This document shows, one piece after another, positions 28,913 to 38,828 of a DNA stretch of 64,000 nucleotides. The notes below the pieces were generated by a model, which did not search any database, had not been told where the DNA came from, and saw only the letters and a program-made list of their open reading frames with translations. Every line of letters starts with the position of its first letter. Position 1 is the first letter of the stretch. Made by a program: the position numbers and the translations under genes. Origin of the DNA: JAMXLO01 sp963696645 (lineage in GTDB: Bacteria; Pseudomonadota; Alphaproteobacteria; Acetobacterales; Acetobacteraceae); assembly GCA_963696645.1 (NCBI GenBank), contig CAVOKY010000007.1, positions 1,860,001 through 1,924,000 on the forward strand, in the 5' to 3' direction.

Positions 28913-31327
28913 ATGGACGTACTCGGACAGGAAGTCGGCCACAGTCTGGAACTGCTTGCCGCAATCGGCGTGCTTGGACTTATCGGCACCGTCCTGGCGT
29001 TGCGAGTCGTGCCACGCGATATGTCGGTGGTTGGTCTGTACGCAGAGCTGACCCGGATCGTCATGGCGGGTCTGCTGCTGGCCGGCACGGCCTGGCTGCT
29101 TTTCCTGTTGGCCCTGAAGCTGCACTTCCCGAACCTGGAGCTGGATATCCCCTGGCCGGCGACGCTGCAGTCCTGGATGTTCGTTAGTGTCGGCGCCGTC
29201 GTCTCGCTGGGCATTGCGGTCAGGGCCCGACGCAGCGTGCGCAACGCCGCCTTCGCCGGCTCGGTCATGTCGGCTTCTGCGTCATGCATGGTGTTCGCCA
29301 GCATGAGCGGCCTCGCCGCGCCGTCGGCGCTGGCCTACGACCTCCCCAGTGTCATTGCCATCATGGCCGGCGGCAGCGCGCTTTGGGCGGGTGGCCTGTG
29401 GCTTCTCGGCCGTCCAGGATCGATGCTGGTGCTTCCTGGTCTGTCCATGGCGGCATCGCTTGCTCTGCTTGCCGTTGCATCGCTGTCCTGCATTCTGCCG
29501 TTTACCGACTGGCAGATGGCCGCAGCGACGCCGGGCGCCATCGCGTTTCGGCCGGTCACCGTCATTTTTCTGTCGGAACTGGGTGTCACGCTGGTCCTCG
29601 GTCTCGCCGGCGCAGGCGTCGATCACCAGGCCGCCGCGCTGGTAACCCGCGAGAACGAGCGCCTGCGACAGCTCACCGAGAGCACGTTCGAAGCGCTGCT
29701 GATCCATCGCAGCGGTGAGGTGCTGGACGCCAACGGCACGTTTTGCGAGCTGATCGGCCTTCCACTCTCGGCGATCAAGGGTCGGCACATCGAGGCGTTC
29801 CTATCGGAGGGTGACCGGCTCTCCGCCATCTCATCGGTCACCGGCAAACCGGAAGCACAGGAAACCCAGATCACCGCGGCCGACGGTGAAACGTTGCCGG
29901 TCGAGGTGCTGTCACGTGACATCGCCTTTGCCGGCGGCAAGGCACGCGTGACGGCTCTGCGTGACATCCGCGAGCGCCGTGCCGCCGAGGAGCGTATCCG
30001 TTTCCTCGCGCAACACGACACGCTGACCGGACTGCCGAACCGCGCGCAGTTCCAAGACGTGATTACACGCCAGGTCGCCCTGTCGAAGCGCGACGGGATG
30101 CCGCTCGCGGTGCTGGGCGTCGATCTCGACCGCTTCAAGAACGTCAACGACACGCTCGGCCACTGGGCCGGGGACCTGCTGCTGAAGCAGGTTGCCGAAA
30201 GGCTGCTCGGCAATCTCCGCGAAAGCGACACCGTGGCGCGCATGGGTGGCGATGAATTCGTCCTCTTGCAGACTGCCGGCGTGCAGCCCGAAGCGGCCGG
30301 CCAACTGGCCGGACGCATCATCGAGAAGCTGTCGGAGCCATTCGACCTCGATGGTAACCAGATGACCATCGGCGCAAGCATCGGAATCGCGCTCGCACCG
30401 CAGGACAGCGTGCAGCCGGACGCCCTGCTCCAGGACGCGGACATCGCGCTCTACCGCGCAAAGGCGAGCGGACGCGGCAATTTCTGCTTCTTCCAGACCG
30501 GCATGGATACCCTGCTGCGCCAGAGGCGCGAGCTGGAGCAGGACGTTGTCCGCGCTATCGCCTCCGGCGGCTTCGCGCTGGCCTTCCAGCCGCTGTTTTC
30601 CGGCGCCTGTTCCGACCAGACGGTGGGCTTCGAGGCGCTGTTGCGCTGGCCGCATCCGCAACGCGGCATGGTTCCGCCGGATCAGTTCATCCCGCTCGCG
30701 GAGGAGACTGGCCTGATCGTGCCGATCGGCTCCTGGGTACTCGAGACGGCATGTCGCGAAGCAGCCTCCTGGCCGGCACCGTTCCGGGTGGCGGTGAACG
30801 TCTCGCCGCGACAGTTCACCGGCGGCGACTTCGCAGACGTGGTCGCCGACGTGCTGCGGCGCACGGGGCTCCCGCCGGGTCGGTTGGAGGTGGAGATCAC
30901 CGAGACGCTGCTGATCAAGGACGGCGAGGCTGCGCTCGCAACCCTGCAGCGGCTGAAGCAGAGCGGCGTGCGGATCGCGCTCGACGATTTCGGTACCGGC
31001 TATTCGAGCCTGTCCTATTTGCAGCGCTTCCCGTTCGACAAGGTGAAGATCGACCAGTCCTTCATCCGCACGCTGACATCCAGCGAAGATGCGCGCGCCA
31101 TCGTCGGTGCCATTCTGGCGATGAGCCACCAGCTTCGCCTGGAGGTCACCGCGGAAGGCGTGGAGACCGCCGAGCAGCTTGCGCTGCTGCGCGCGCAGCA
31201 ATGCGACCAGATCCAGGGCTTTCTGCTGTCACGTCCGCTGCCGCAGGAGAAGGTGCGCGACTTCGTTCTGCACGCACTGGCCATCACGGCGCCGGAGCAA
31301 GCGGAGCCGGAACCGACCATGGCGTGA
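28913..31327 (+). CDS. Membrane sensor with PAS, GGDEF and EAL domains (c-di-GMP turnover)
   Basis: 804 aa from ATG 28913. N-terminal ~235 residues hold about seven hydrophobic segments. A PAS-like domain (~245-360) starts near LRQLTESTFEALLIHRSGEV. The GGDEF domain has an intact active site, VARMGGDEFVLLQ (~442-448). The EAL domain has EALLRW (~574), AVNVSPRQF, EITETLLI and LDDFGTGYSSLSYLQRFPFD with all metal ligands, so both cyclase and phosphodiesterase look competent by motif. It is transcribed divergently from the YfiR-like/TonB-receptor pair, about 145 nt apart. Confidence 0.93.
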   Translation: MDVLGQEVGHSLELLAAIGVLGLIGTVLALRVVPRDMSVVGLYAELTRIVMAGLLLAGTAWLLFLLALKLHFPNLELDIPWPATLQSWMFVSVGAVVSLGIAVRARRSVRNAAFAGSVMSASASCMVFASMSGLAAPSALAYDLPSVIAIMAGGSALWAGGLWLLGRPGSMLVLPGLSMAASLALLAVASLSCILPFTDWQMAAATPGAIAFRPVTVIFLSELGVTLVLGLAGAGVDHQAAALVTRENERLRQLTESTFEALLIHRSGEVLDANGTFCELIGLPLSAIKGRHIEAFLSEGDRLSAISSVTGKPEAQETQITAADGETLPVEVLSRDIAFAGGKARVTALRDIRERRAAEERIRFLAQHDTLTGLPNRAQFQDVITRQVALSKRDGMPLAVLGVDLDRFKNVNDTLGHWAGDLLLKQVAERLLGNLRESDTVARMGGDEFVLLQTAGVQPEAAGQLAGRIIEKLSEPFDLDGNQMTIGASIGIALAPQDSVQPDALLQDADIALYRAKASGRGNFCFFQTGMDTLLRQRRELEQDVVRAIASGGFALAFQPLFSGACSDQTVGFEALLRWPHPQRGMVPPDQFIPLAEETGLIVPIGSWVLETACREAASWPAPFRVAVNVSPRQFTGGDFADVVADVLRRTGLPPGRLEVEITETLLIKDGEAALATLQRLKQSGVRIALDDFGTGYSSLSYLQRFPFDKVKIDQSFIRTLTSSEDARAIVGAILAMSHQLRLEVTAEGVETAEQLALLRAQQCDQIQGFLLSRPLPQEKVRDFVLHALAITAPEQAEPEPTMA

Positions 31328-31337
31328 CGCGCCATCC

Positions 31338-31620
31338 GGTACAAATGCGGCATTGTCCGCTTCCGCCAAACCTCGCGCGGGCGCATCATGTGCTGAACGC
31401 CGGCATGATGAAGATGATCTTCTCGCTCAAGACGCAGCGCCTGCTCGGTGTGCACATCGTCGGCGAGGGCGCCACCGAACTGGTGCATATCGGCCAGGCC
31501 GTGCTCAACCTCAAAGGCACGCTGGATTACTTCATCGAAAACACCTTCAACTATCCGACCCTGGCAGAGGCCTACAAGATCGCCGCGCTCGATGCCTGGA
31601 ACCGCATGTCGACGGCGTAG
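31338..31620 (+). pseudogene. Remnant of a second sthA copy (3' end only)
   Basis: About 92% identical by eye to the last ~280 bases of sthA (25899-26173), in the same orientation. One base is missing near 31388 (GGGG in the original reads TG), putting the two parts in different frames. The later part still reads LNAGMMKMIFSLKTQRLL and ALDAWNRMSTA then stop. Most differences are synonymous third-position changes, so the fragment derives from a copy that was under selection for most of its divergence. Nothing of the sthA 5' part is present nearby. Confidence 0.85.
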
Positions 31621-31703
31621 GGCAGGACATCCCCCACAAGGTGAGGGCGGACCTCGGCGGCGAACCCTTCCTCCCCTATTGGTCGCGTGCTACCGGCGCC
31701 GCC

Positions 31704-32384
31704 ATGAAACGCCTGTTGCAGCAGCCCTTCGTTCAGTGGACGGCGGCCCGTATCCTCGGCCTCTATCTCGGCTTCGCGCTGCGCACCACACGCTGGTCGC
31801 TGGAAGGGCACGAGTACATGGCGCCGCATGCCGCCGGCGCGCCAGTGGTGGTCGCCTTCTGGCACGAGCGCCTGTCCATGATGCCGATGCTCTGGGTGCA
31901 GGCGAGGCGATCGCCCGAGGGCCGCAATGTCCGCAATCGCGCCCACGTGCTGGTCAGCCGCCATCGCGACGGGCAGTTCATCGGCGCGGTGGTCAGCCGC
32001 TTCGCGCTCGACGTGGTGCTGGGTTCGTCGTCGCGCGGCGGCGCCAAGAGCCTGCGAACCCTGCTCAATCTGCTCACCGCCGGCGACCACATCGCCATCA
32101 CGCCGGACGGCCCGCGCGGCCCGCGCCGCGTTGCCGCTCCCGGCGTCGCGCATATCGCCGCGCTGTCAGGTGTGCCCGTACTCCCCTGCGCCGCGCAGAC
32201 CACCCGCCGTTGGGTGCTGCCGACCTGGGACAGGATGGTGGTACCGAAGCCGTTCGGCCGCGGGGTCGTGGTCTGTCTGCCCACCATCGTCGTGGACCGC
32301 GACTCCTGGCAGGATGCCGTGCCGGCGATCGGCGCAGCCATGACCGCGGCGGCTGAGCAGGCGGACCGGCTATGCCTCGCCTGA
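31704..32384 (+). CDS. DUF374 / lysophospholipid acyltransferase-like protein
   Basis: 226 aa, matching the DUF374 family that neighbours Kdo transferase genes in alphaproteobacteria. Features: an N-terminal hydrophobic helix (ILGLYLGFAL), VVAFWHERLSMMPML (acyltransferase HxxxxM-like motif), VLGSSSRGGAKSLRTLL, and AITPDGPRGPRRVAAPGVA. It probably acts at the inner membrane in lipid A/LPS synthesis, but the activity is not proven for this family. Its stop overlaps the waaA start by 13 nt. Confidence 0.85.
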   Translation: MKRLLQQPFVQWTAARILGLYLGFALRTTRWSLEGHEYMAPHAAGAPVVVAFWHERLSMMPMLWVQARRSPEGRNVRNRAHVLVSRHRDGQFIGAVVSRFALDVVLGSSSRGGAKSLRTLLNLLTAGDHIAITPDGPRGPRRVAAPGVAHIAALSGVPVLPCAAQTTRRWVLPTWDRMVVPKPFGRGVVVCLPTIVVDRDSWQDAVPAIGAAMTAAAEQADRLCLA

Positions 32385-33665
32385 ATCCGCTCGCCGTCTG
32401 CTGGGCGGCGGCAGCAACCGTCGCGGCTCCCGGGCTGCGGCTGATGCTGCGGCTGCGTCAGCGCCGCGGCAAGGAGGTGCCCGGGCGCCTGGCCGAGCGC
32501 CGCGGTATGGACCCCACGCCGCGTCCCGCCGGCCGGCTGATCTGGCTGCACGCCGCCAGCGTGGGCGAAACGACATCGGTCCTGCCTGTCCTGCCGGTTC
32601 TCCTCGAAGCCGAACCCGATGCCACGATCCTGCTGACCACGGGCACCGTGACGTCGGCCGAACTGTTGTCCCAACGCCTGGATCCCGGCCTCGCGCGCCG
32701 TGTGCTGCACCGTTTTGTGCCGCTTGACGTGCCAGCCTGGACGGCGCGGTTCCTCGACCACTGGCGGCCGGACGCCGCCGGATTTGTCGAAAGCGAGCTG
32801 TGGCCGAACCTGCTGGCGGCCTGCCAGGTCAGAAAAATTCCGGTGATGCTGATCAATGGCCGGCTGTCCGAGCGCAGTGCGGCACACTGGCGGCGGGCGC
32901 CCGGGCTGGCGCGTCACGTCCTTGGCGGCCTGGCCCGCGTCCAGGCGCGCAGCGAGTCCGACGCTGCCCGGCTGCGCGAACTGGGTTGCGCAGGCGTAAC
33001 CACACCCGGTGATCTGAAGTTTGCCGCGCCGCCCCTGCCGGTCGACCAGCGCGAACTGCAGCGCCTGGCTTCAATGCTGGCCGGTCGCCCGGTCTGGCTC
33101 GCTGCCAGCACGCATCCGGGCGAGGAAGCGCTGATCCACGCTGTCCATCAGACATTGACGCCGCATCACGCGGGGCTGCTCACCATCATCGCCCCACGTC
33201 ACCCGGAACGCGGCGCCGCCATCGCTGCCGAAGCCGGACGCATCCCGGCGCCGCGTCGTTCGCAGGGCGAAGACCCGCCGGCCGAAGGAGTTCTGGATCG
33301 CCGACACACTCGGTGAAATGGGCCTGTGGTATCGGCTGGCCGGCGTAACATTCGTCGGCCGCAGCCTGCTTGCACCTGGCGGCGGTCAGAACCCGCTGGA
33401 GCCGGCTCGGCTCGGTTGTGCCATCGCGATGGGTCCGTACGTCGGAAACTTCACCGACCACGTCGCCATGCTGCGTGCAGCCGGTGCCCTCACCGTCGTC
33501 AACGAATGTTCGGAGCTGACAAACTGGGTCGATGAACTGCTGCGCGACCCGACGCAACGGACCGCGATGGGCAAGGCCGCACTGGCGGCGGTGCATCGCC
33601 ATGGCGACCTGCCGGGACGCACTGCCGCCGCACTGCTCGATCTGTTGCCGGCAGGACGGACCTGA
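32372..33665 (+). pseudogene. waaA: 3-deoxy-D-manno-octulosonic acid (Kdo) transferase WaaA, single frameshift
   Basis: Adds Kdo to lipid A precursor. N-terminal part (32372 to ~33286): LIWLHAASVGETTSVLPVL, ILLTTGTVTSAELL, FVESELWPNLL, INGRLSERSA and WLAASTHPGEEALI. The frame then breaks and runs to a stop at 33316, while the next frame carries EFWIADTLGEMGLWYRLAG and APGGGQNPLEPARLG, the conserved C-terminus. Deleting one G from GAAGGAG at ~33287 gives an uninterrupted protein of about 430 aa. WaaA is normally essential or nearly so in LPS-bearing bacteria, so a sequence error is likely. Confidence 0.88.
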
Positions 33666-34666
33666 TGCCGCACCCTCCCGGTTTCTGGCGCCACGGCGGC
33701 GGCAGGCTGCTGCCAACCCTGTTGTCGCCGCTGGGCGCAGCGAGCGCCGCGATCACCGCCCGCCGCCTGGCTCGGACCGGCTGGCACGCATCCGTGCCGG
33801 TGATCTGCTGCGGCAACGTCACCGTCGGTGGTGCCGGCAAGACCACACTGGCGCTCGATCTCGGCCACCGGCTGCTGGCTCGCGGACACGCGGTGCACTT
33901 CCTGTCGCGCGGCTATGGCGGCACCACGCGCGGTACCCATCGCGTCACTCCAGGCGACACCGCGGCGCTGGTTGGCGACGAGTCGCTGCTGCTGGCCGCC
34001 GTAGCGCCGACCTGGACCGGCGCCGACCGTGCTGCCAGCGCTCGCGTGGCGGTCGCCGCGGGCGCCGGCGTGCTGGTGTTGGACGATGGCTTGCAGAACC
34101 CCACGCTGCACAAGGACATGTCGCTGCTGGTGGTGGACGGCGCAACCGGCTTCGGCAATGGGCACGTCCTCCCGGCGGGTCCCCTGCGCGAACCGGTGAA
34201 CGCCGGCGCCGCGCGCTGTCAGGCCGCGGTGCTGATCGGCCACGATGCCGCTGGCGCCGCCGCGATGCTGCCGCCGGGTTTTCCGGTTTTGCGCGCCCGG
34301 CTGGAGCCCGATCCGCAGGTGGCGACGCTGGCCGGCCGCAAAGTGCTCGCGTTCGCCGGCATCGCCTCCCCCGCCAAGTTCTTTGCCACGCTCGACGACG
34401 CCGGCGTCGTGATCGTCTCCCGTGTGCCGTTCCCCGACCACCATCGTTACACCGATCATGAACTGCGCCGGTTGCTCGATCAGGCCGATCGGCTGGACGC
34501 CATACCGGCAACCACGCCGAAGGACGCCGTTCGCCTGCCCGACACCGCACGCCGTCAGGTTCGCGTCATCGGCGTCTCGCTGCACTGGGACGACCCGGCT
34601 ACCCTGGAAGTGCTGCTGGCGCGTACAATGTGCGATCGGCCGTCCCAAGGAGGTTCGGATGCATGA
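33665..34666 (+). CDS. lpxK: Tetraacyldisaccharide 4'-kinase (lipid A 4'-kinase)
   Basis: Phosphorylates the 4' position of the lipid A disaccharide at the inner membrane. 333 aa with the P-loop in ICCGNVTVGGAGKTTLALDL (~47-66), FLSRGYGG, LVLDDGLQNPTLHKD (the DDGxQ motif) and VPFPDHHRYTDHEL. The ATG at 33665 shares its A with the TGA of waaA, and the last bases carry the ribosome-binding site of the next gene. Intact, unlike waaA before it. Confidence 0.94.
   Translation: MPHPPGFWRHGGGRLLPTLLSPLGAASAAITARRLARTGWHASVPVICCGNVTVGGAGKTTLALDLGHRLLARGHAVHFLSRGYGGTTRGTHRVTPGDTAALVGDESLLLAAVAPTWTGADRAASARVAVAAGAGVLVLDDGLQNPTLHKDMSLLVVDGATGFGNGHVLPAGPLREPVNAGAARCQAAVLIGHDAAGAAAMLPPGFPVLRARLEPDPQVATLAGRKVLAFAGIASPAKFFATLDDAGVVIVSRVPFPDHHRYTDHELRRLLDQADRLDAIPATTPKDAVRLPDTARRQVRVIGVSLHWDDPATLEVLLARTMCDRPSQGGSDA
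34647..34653 (+). promoter_or_regulatory. Shine-Dalgarno site of the HAD hydrolase gene, inside lpxK
   Basis: AAGGAGG, a full Shine-Dalgarno match, lies 5 nt before the ATG at 34659. It sits within the last codons of lpxK, whose stop (34666) is downstream of that ATG, and it fixes the start of the HAD gene. Confidence 0.75.
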
Positions 34667-35376
34667 CATCGTGTTCCTGTTCGACGTCGACAACACGCTG
34701 CTCGACAACGACCGAATACAGGCGGATCTGAGCCGGCATCTGGAGGCCAACTACGGCACACACGCACGCGAACGCTATTCCGCCTTGCTCGAAGAACTCC
34801 GCGACAGTCTGGGCTATGCCGACTACCTCGGCGCGCTGCAGCGCTATCGGCTGGAGGAACTGCACGATCCGCGCGTGCTGCGCATCGCCAACTGGCTGAT
34901 GGACTATCCGTTCGCCGATCGCCTGTATCCATACGCCATGGAGGCCGTGCAGCATGCCAACCTGTTCGGTACCACGGTCATCCTGTCCGACGGTGACGCC
35001 GCGTTCCAGCCGCGCAAGGTCGAGCGCTCAGGCCTGTGGCACGCATTCGGCGACGATGTGCTGATCTTCGTCCACAAGGAGGAATGCCTCGACGATGTCG
35101 AGCGGCTGTACCCCGCGCAGCACTACATCATGGTGGACGACAAGCTGCGGATCCTGGATGCGGTGAAGCAGGTACTGGGGCCACCGCGTTACCACCGTAT
35201 TCCCGCGCCAGGGCCATTACGCGTTCGACCCCGAGATCCTCGCCGCCCATCCTCCTGGCGACATCACCATCGAGCGGATCGGCGACCTGATGCACTACGA
35301 CCGCGCCGCGCTCCTTCAGGCCGCCGGACAGCGGAACGTCGCTGCCGGGCGATCGACCGCCGCCCCGTCCTCATAG
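34659..35376 (+). pseudogene. HAD-family hydrolase (haloacid dehalogenase-like), frameshift near 35175
   Basis: N-terminal HAD motif VFLFDVDNTLLDND (Asp9 and Asp11), helical cap YADYLGALQRYRLEELHD, motif II TTVILSDGD and motif IV IMVDDKLRILDAV. After VKQV the reading frame shifts: the next frame continues WGHRVTTVFPRQGHYAFD, PEILAAHPPGDITIERIGDL and stops at 35376. One extra C at ~35175 explains it. As written the protein would instead run on into serB. About 238 aa when corrected. Substrate unknown. Confidence 0.8.
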
Positions 35377-35411
35377 CGATGCGGGCTGCAGCCCATCGCC
35401 CCGAGCTCGGC

Positions 35412-36293
35412 ATGACGCCACACATGCTGACGCTCGTTGCCGCTGGTGCCGGCCCGCCACTCTCGCCCGCCATCATCACCCGCGTGCGCAATGCCACCGG
35501 AGGCGGCGAGGCAATCGACCTGTCGCCCGGCGAGGCGGCCGACATCCCGCTCGACACTGTGCCCGACATGGCTGCGGTTCGTGCCGCATTGGACGGCGCA
35601 CCGGTCGATGCGATCGTCACCGCACTGGCGGGACGCCGCAAGTCACTGCTGGTCGCCGACATGGACAGCACCATCGTCACCGCTGAGACGCTGGACGAAC
35701 TTGCCGACTTCGCCGGCCTCAAACAGCGCATCGCCGCCATCACGGCGCGCGCGATGAACGGCGAGCTCGACTTCAAGGCAGCGTTGCGCGAACGCGTGGC
35801 GATGCTGCGCGGGCTACCGGTTGGCGCTCTGGAGAACACCTGGCAGCGCGTTCGCCTGACGCCGGGCGCCCGCGAACTGGTCGCCACGATGCGCGCGCAT
35901 GGCGCTTATGCCGCATTGGTGTCTGGTGGCTTCACGTTCTTCACCGGCCGCGTCGCCGAGGCAGTCGGATTCGACACGCACCGCTCCAACGTACTGCTGG
36001 ACGATGGGGCAACGCTCACCGGCTTCGTCGCCGAGCCGATCCTGGATCGCGATGCCAAGCTGTACACGTTGACGGGCCTTGCTGCGGAGCGTGGGCTGCC
36101 GCTGTCGGCCACTCTGGCGGTGGGCGATGGTGCGAACGATCTGGACATGCTGCGTGCCGCCGGGCTCGGCGTGGCATTCCGCGCCAAGCCGATCGTCGCG
36201 GCGGAAGCGCGCGCCCGTGTCGACCATGCCGACCTTCGCGCCCTGTTGTTCGCGCAGGGCTACCGACGGGAGGATATTGCCGGCGCCGGGTGA
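35412..36293 (+). CDS. serB: Phosphoserine phosphatase
   Basis: Last step of serine synthesis. 293 aa from ATG 35412 (in-frame ATGs also at 35379 and 35424). An N-terminal regulatory segment (~1-75) precedes the HAD phosphatase domain: LLVADMDSTIVTAETLDELA (Asp83/Asp85), the cap KQRIAAITARAMNGELDF, motif II ALVSGGFTFFTGRVA and motif IV LAVGDGANDLDMLRAAGLG. Complete and normal in length. Confidence 0.93.
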   Translation: MTPHMLTLVAAGAGPPLSPAIITRVRNATGGGEAIDLSPGEAADIPLDTVPDMAAVRAALDGAPVDAIVTALAGRRKSLLVADMDSTIVTAETLDELADFAGLKQRIAAITARAMNGELDFKAALRERVAMLRGLPVGALENTWQRVRLTPGARELVATMRAHGAYAALVSGGFTFFTGRVAEAVGFDTHRSNVLLDDGATLTGFVAEPILDRDAKLYTLTGLAAERGLPLSATLAVGDGANDLDMLRAAGLGVAFRAKPIVAAEARARVDHADLRALLFAQGYRREDIAGAG

Positions 36294-36342
36294 CGCCGCG
36301 ACATGGGTTGGATCGTCGTGCCGTGCCGCGTCGCCCTCGTGA

Positions 36343-37886
36343 CTACCCCGGCTGCTTGTCCTTGTCGCTCGACAGCGACAGCGGCACCCATTGCAGCCCG
36401 TCCTGGCGCTGGATCAGCATCAGCACCGACTTGCGGCTCTCCTTGCGGACGTTGTCCACCTTCTGCTGCACATCCGCCGGCGTCGTCACTTCGCCCTGCT
36501 GCACCTCGACGATCACATCGCCCGCCTTCAGCCCGCGCTCCGCGGCGGAGCTGTTCGGCGAACATCGGTGATCACCACGCCCTTCTGGTCGGCACCCAGC
36601 GAGAACTTGTCCTTCATCTCCTGGGTGATCGGCGCGAGCTTCAGGCCAAGCCCGGAGATCTCGCGTTGTCTTCTGCTCCGGCGCCTTGTCGGCGGGTGGC
36701 GGCGGCCGCGACCTGCACGTCATCCGGCTTCTCGGCCAGCGTCGCCTGCACGGTCACTTCCTTGCCGTCGCGCCACAGCACCACGGGCACCGACTTGCCG
36801 ACCTCGGAATCCGCCACGATGCGCGGCAGCGTCCGCATCTCCTTCACGTCCTGGCCGTTGAACTTCAGGATGATGTCGCCGTTGTGGATCTTCGCCTTGT
36901 CGGCGGGGCCGCCGTCGTTCACGCCGGCCACCATCGCGCCCGGTCGCTTCCTTCAGGCCGAGGCTTTCGGCGATGTCCGGCGTCACCTGCTGGATGCGCA
37001 CGCCGAGCCAGCCGCGGCGCGGATGGCCGAAGTCCTTCAACTGCGCGACGACGGCCTTCACCATGTTGGCCGGGATCGAGAAGCCGATGCCGATCGAGCC
37101 GCCCGACGGCGAGTAGATCGCCGTGTTCATGCCGATGACCTGGCCGTCCATGTTGAACAGCGGGCCACCGGAATTGCCGCGGTTGATCGCCGCGTCGGTC
37201 TGGATGAAATCGTCATAAGGCCCCTGGCGGATGTCGCGCCCGCGCGCCGAGACGATGCCGGCCGTCACCGTGCCGCCGAGCCCGAACGGGTTGCCGATCG
37301 CCAGCACCCAGTCGCCGACGCGTTCGGCATCGGAATCGCCGAACGGCACAGCCGGCAGCGGCTTGTCCGGTTTCACCTGCAACAAGGCGATGTCGCCGGT
37401 CTCGTCGCGGCCGAGCACCTTCGCCTTCAGCGAGGTGTTGTCCTGCAAGCGTCACGGTGATCTCGTCGGCGCCGTCGATCACGTGGTTGTTGGTCACAAC
37501 GAGGCCCGACGGATCGATGATGAAGCCGGAACCCAGGCTCTGCATCCGGCGCTCGGGCTGCCTGCTGCTGACCCTGGCCGCCCTGTCCCGCCCGGACGGT
37601 TGCGGTTAAGGAAATCCTTGAAGAACTGCTCGAACGGCGAGCCGGGCGGGAACAGCGGAACCTCCGGGCCGGCGCCCGGTGCCGCCGGCACGCGCCTGCA
37701 CCGACTGGGTGGAGGAGATGTTCACCACCGCCGGCAGCAGTTTCGCCGCGAGATCGGCGAAACTGTCGGGCGCCGTCCGGGCATACGGCTGGCGCGAGCG
37801 GCGACGCCTGCGGCGAGCGGCATGGCAAGCGCCACGGCGAGGGCCACCGTGGCGGCACGGGCGGATCGGCAACGGATCAGACGCAT
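36343..37886 (-). pseudogene. degP: DegP/HtrA-type periplasmic serine protease, about nine frameshifts
   Basis: Read across frames this is a complete Do-family protease/chaperone. Signal peptide: AATVALAVALAMPLAAGVAA. Then DSFADLAAKLLPAVVNISST, SPFEQFFKDFLNRN, SGFIIDPSGLVVTNNHVIDG (catalytic His), TGDIALLQVKPDKPL (Asp), AAINRGNSGGPLFNMDG (Ser), then PDZ1 (RRGWLGVRIQQVTPDIAESL) and PDZ2 (AERGLKAGDVIVEVQQGEV). Breaks lie near 37790, 37692, 37585, 37560, 37450, 36940, 36705, 36665 and 36560. All catalytic residues survive, so indel error is more likely than decay. It follows hflK-hflC as in many proteobacteria. Confidence 0.85.
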
Positions 37887-37948
37887 GGTCGGACTTTCCC
37901 TGGAGGATTGGCCGCATATGGTCCGGCGCGCGGCGGCTGGCAACTGCG

Positions 37949-38828
37949 CTAGTGCCCCGCCGGCGCCGGAGGCGCCTGAAGATAGCGCAGAAAATCATTG
38001 TCGGGGGTAAGAACCAGGCGAGAATTGCCGGATTCGAACGTATCCCGATAGGCCTGCAGGGTCCGCCAGATCGCGAAGAAGCCGGCATCCTGCGAGTACG
38101 CCTTGGCGTAGGTGCGGCTGGCCTCGCGCCTCGCCCTCGCCACGCAGCTGGTCCGCGGTGGCGCGCGCCTCCGCCAGCAGCACGGTGCGCTCGCGTTCGG
38201 CATCGGCGCGGATCCTGGCGGACGCCTCCGCTCCTTCGGCGCGCGCCTGCGCCGCCACGCGCTGCCGCTCCGACTGCATGCGCGACAGGATCGCCTTGGT
38301 GTTCTCGTCCGGCAGGTCGGCGCGGCGGATGCGCACATCCTCGATCGCAACGCCGAAGCCCTTCATCTCCACGTTCACCTGGTCGCGGATGGTCGCCATG
38401 ATCTGGTCGCGCTTGGCCGACAGCACGTCGAGCAGCTTGTTGTTGGCGAGCACGCGGCGCAGCGACGCGGACACGATGGAATTGAGCCGGCCGCGGATGC
38501 CGTCCTCCACCGTGCCGACCGACTGGTAGTACAGCAGCGGGTCGGTGATGCGGTACAGCGTGAAGCTGTCCACCACCAGCCGGCGCTGGTCGCCCAGGAT
38601 CACCTGCTCGCCGGGCAGTTCGAGATTGAGCAGCCGCTTGTCGAAGGTGATCACCGTCTGCACGAACGGCGTCTTGGTATGCAGTCCGGGATCGGGGATC
38701 ACGCGGACCGGATTGCCGAACTGGGTGATCAGCACCTGCTCGGTCTGATCGACGGTGAACAGCGATGCATCCACCAGCACGAGCAGCACCACCAGCGCGG
38801 CGATGGCGGCGATTGCGACGCGGCTCAT
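37949..38828 (-). pseudogene. hflC: HflC, modulator of FtsH protease, frameshift near 38122
   Basis: SPFH/band-7 membrane protein that with HflK encloses FtsH. The N-terminal anchor is VAIAAIAALVVLLVLVDASL, then FTVDQTEQVLITQFGNPV, FDKRLLNLELPGEQVILGDQ and the coiled region ILSRMQSERQRVAAQARAEG. After DQLRGEGEAR the frame breaks; the other frame gives ASRTYAKAYSQDAGFFAIWR and ends PAPAGH. One extra G near 38122 accounts for it. The start overlaps the restored hflK stop by ATGA. About 293 aa when corrected. Confidence 0.88.
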
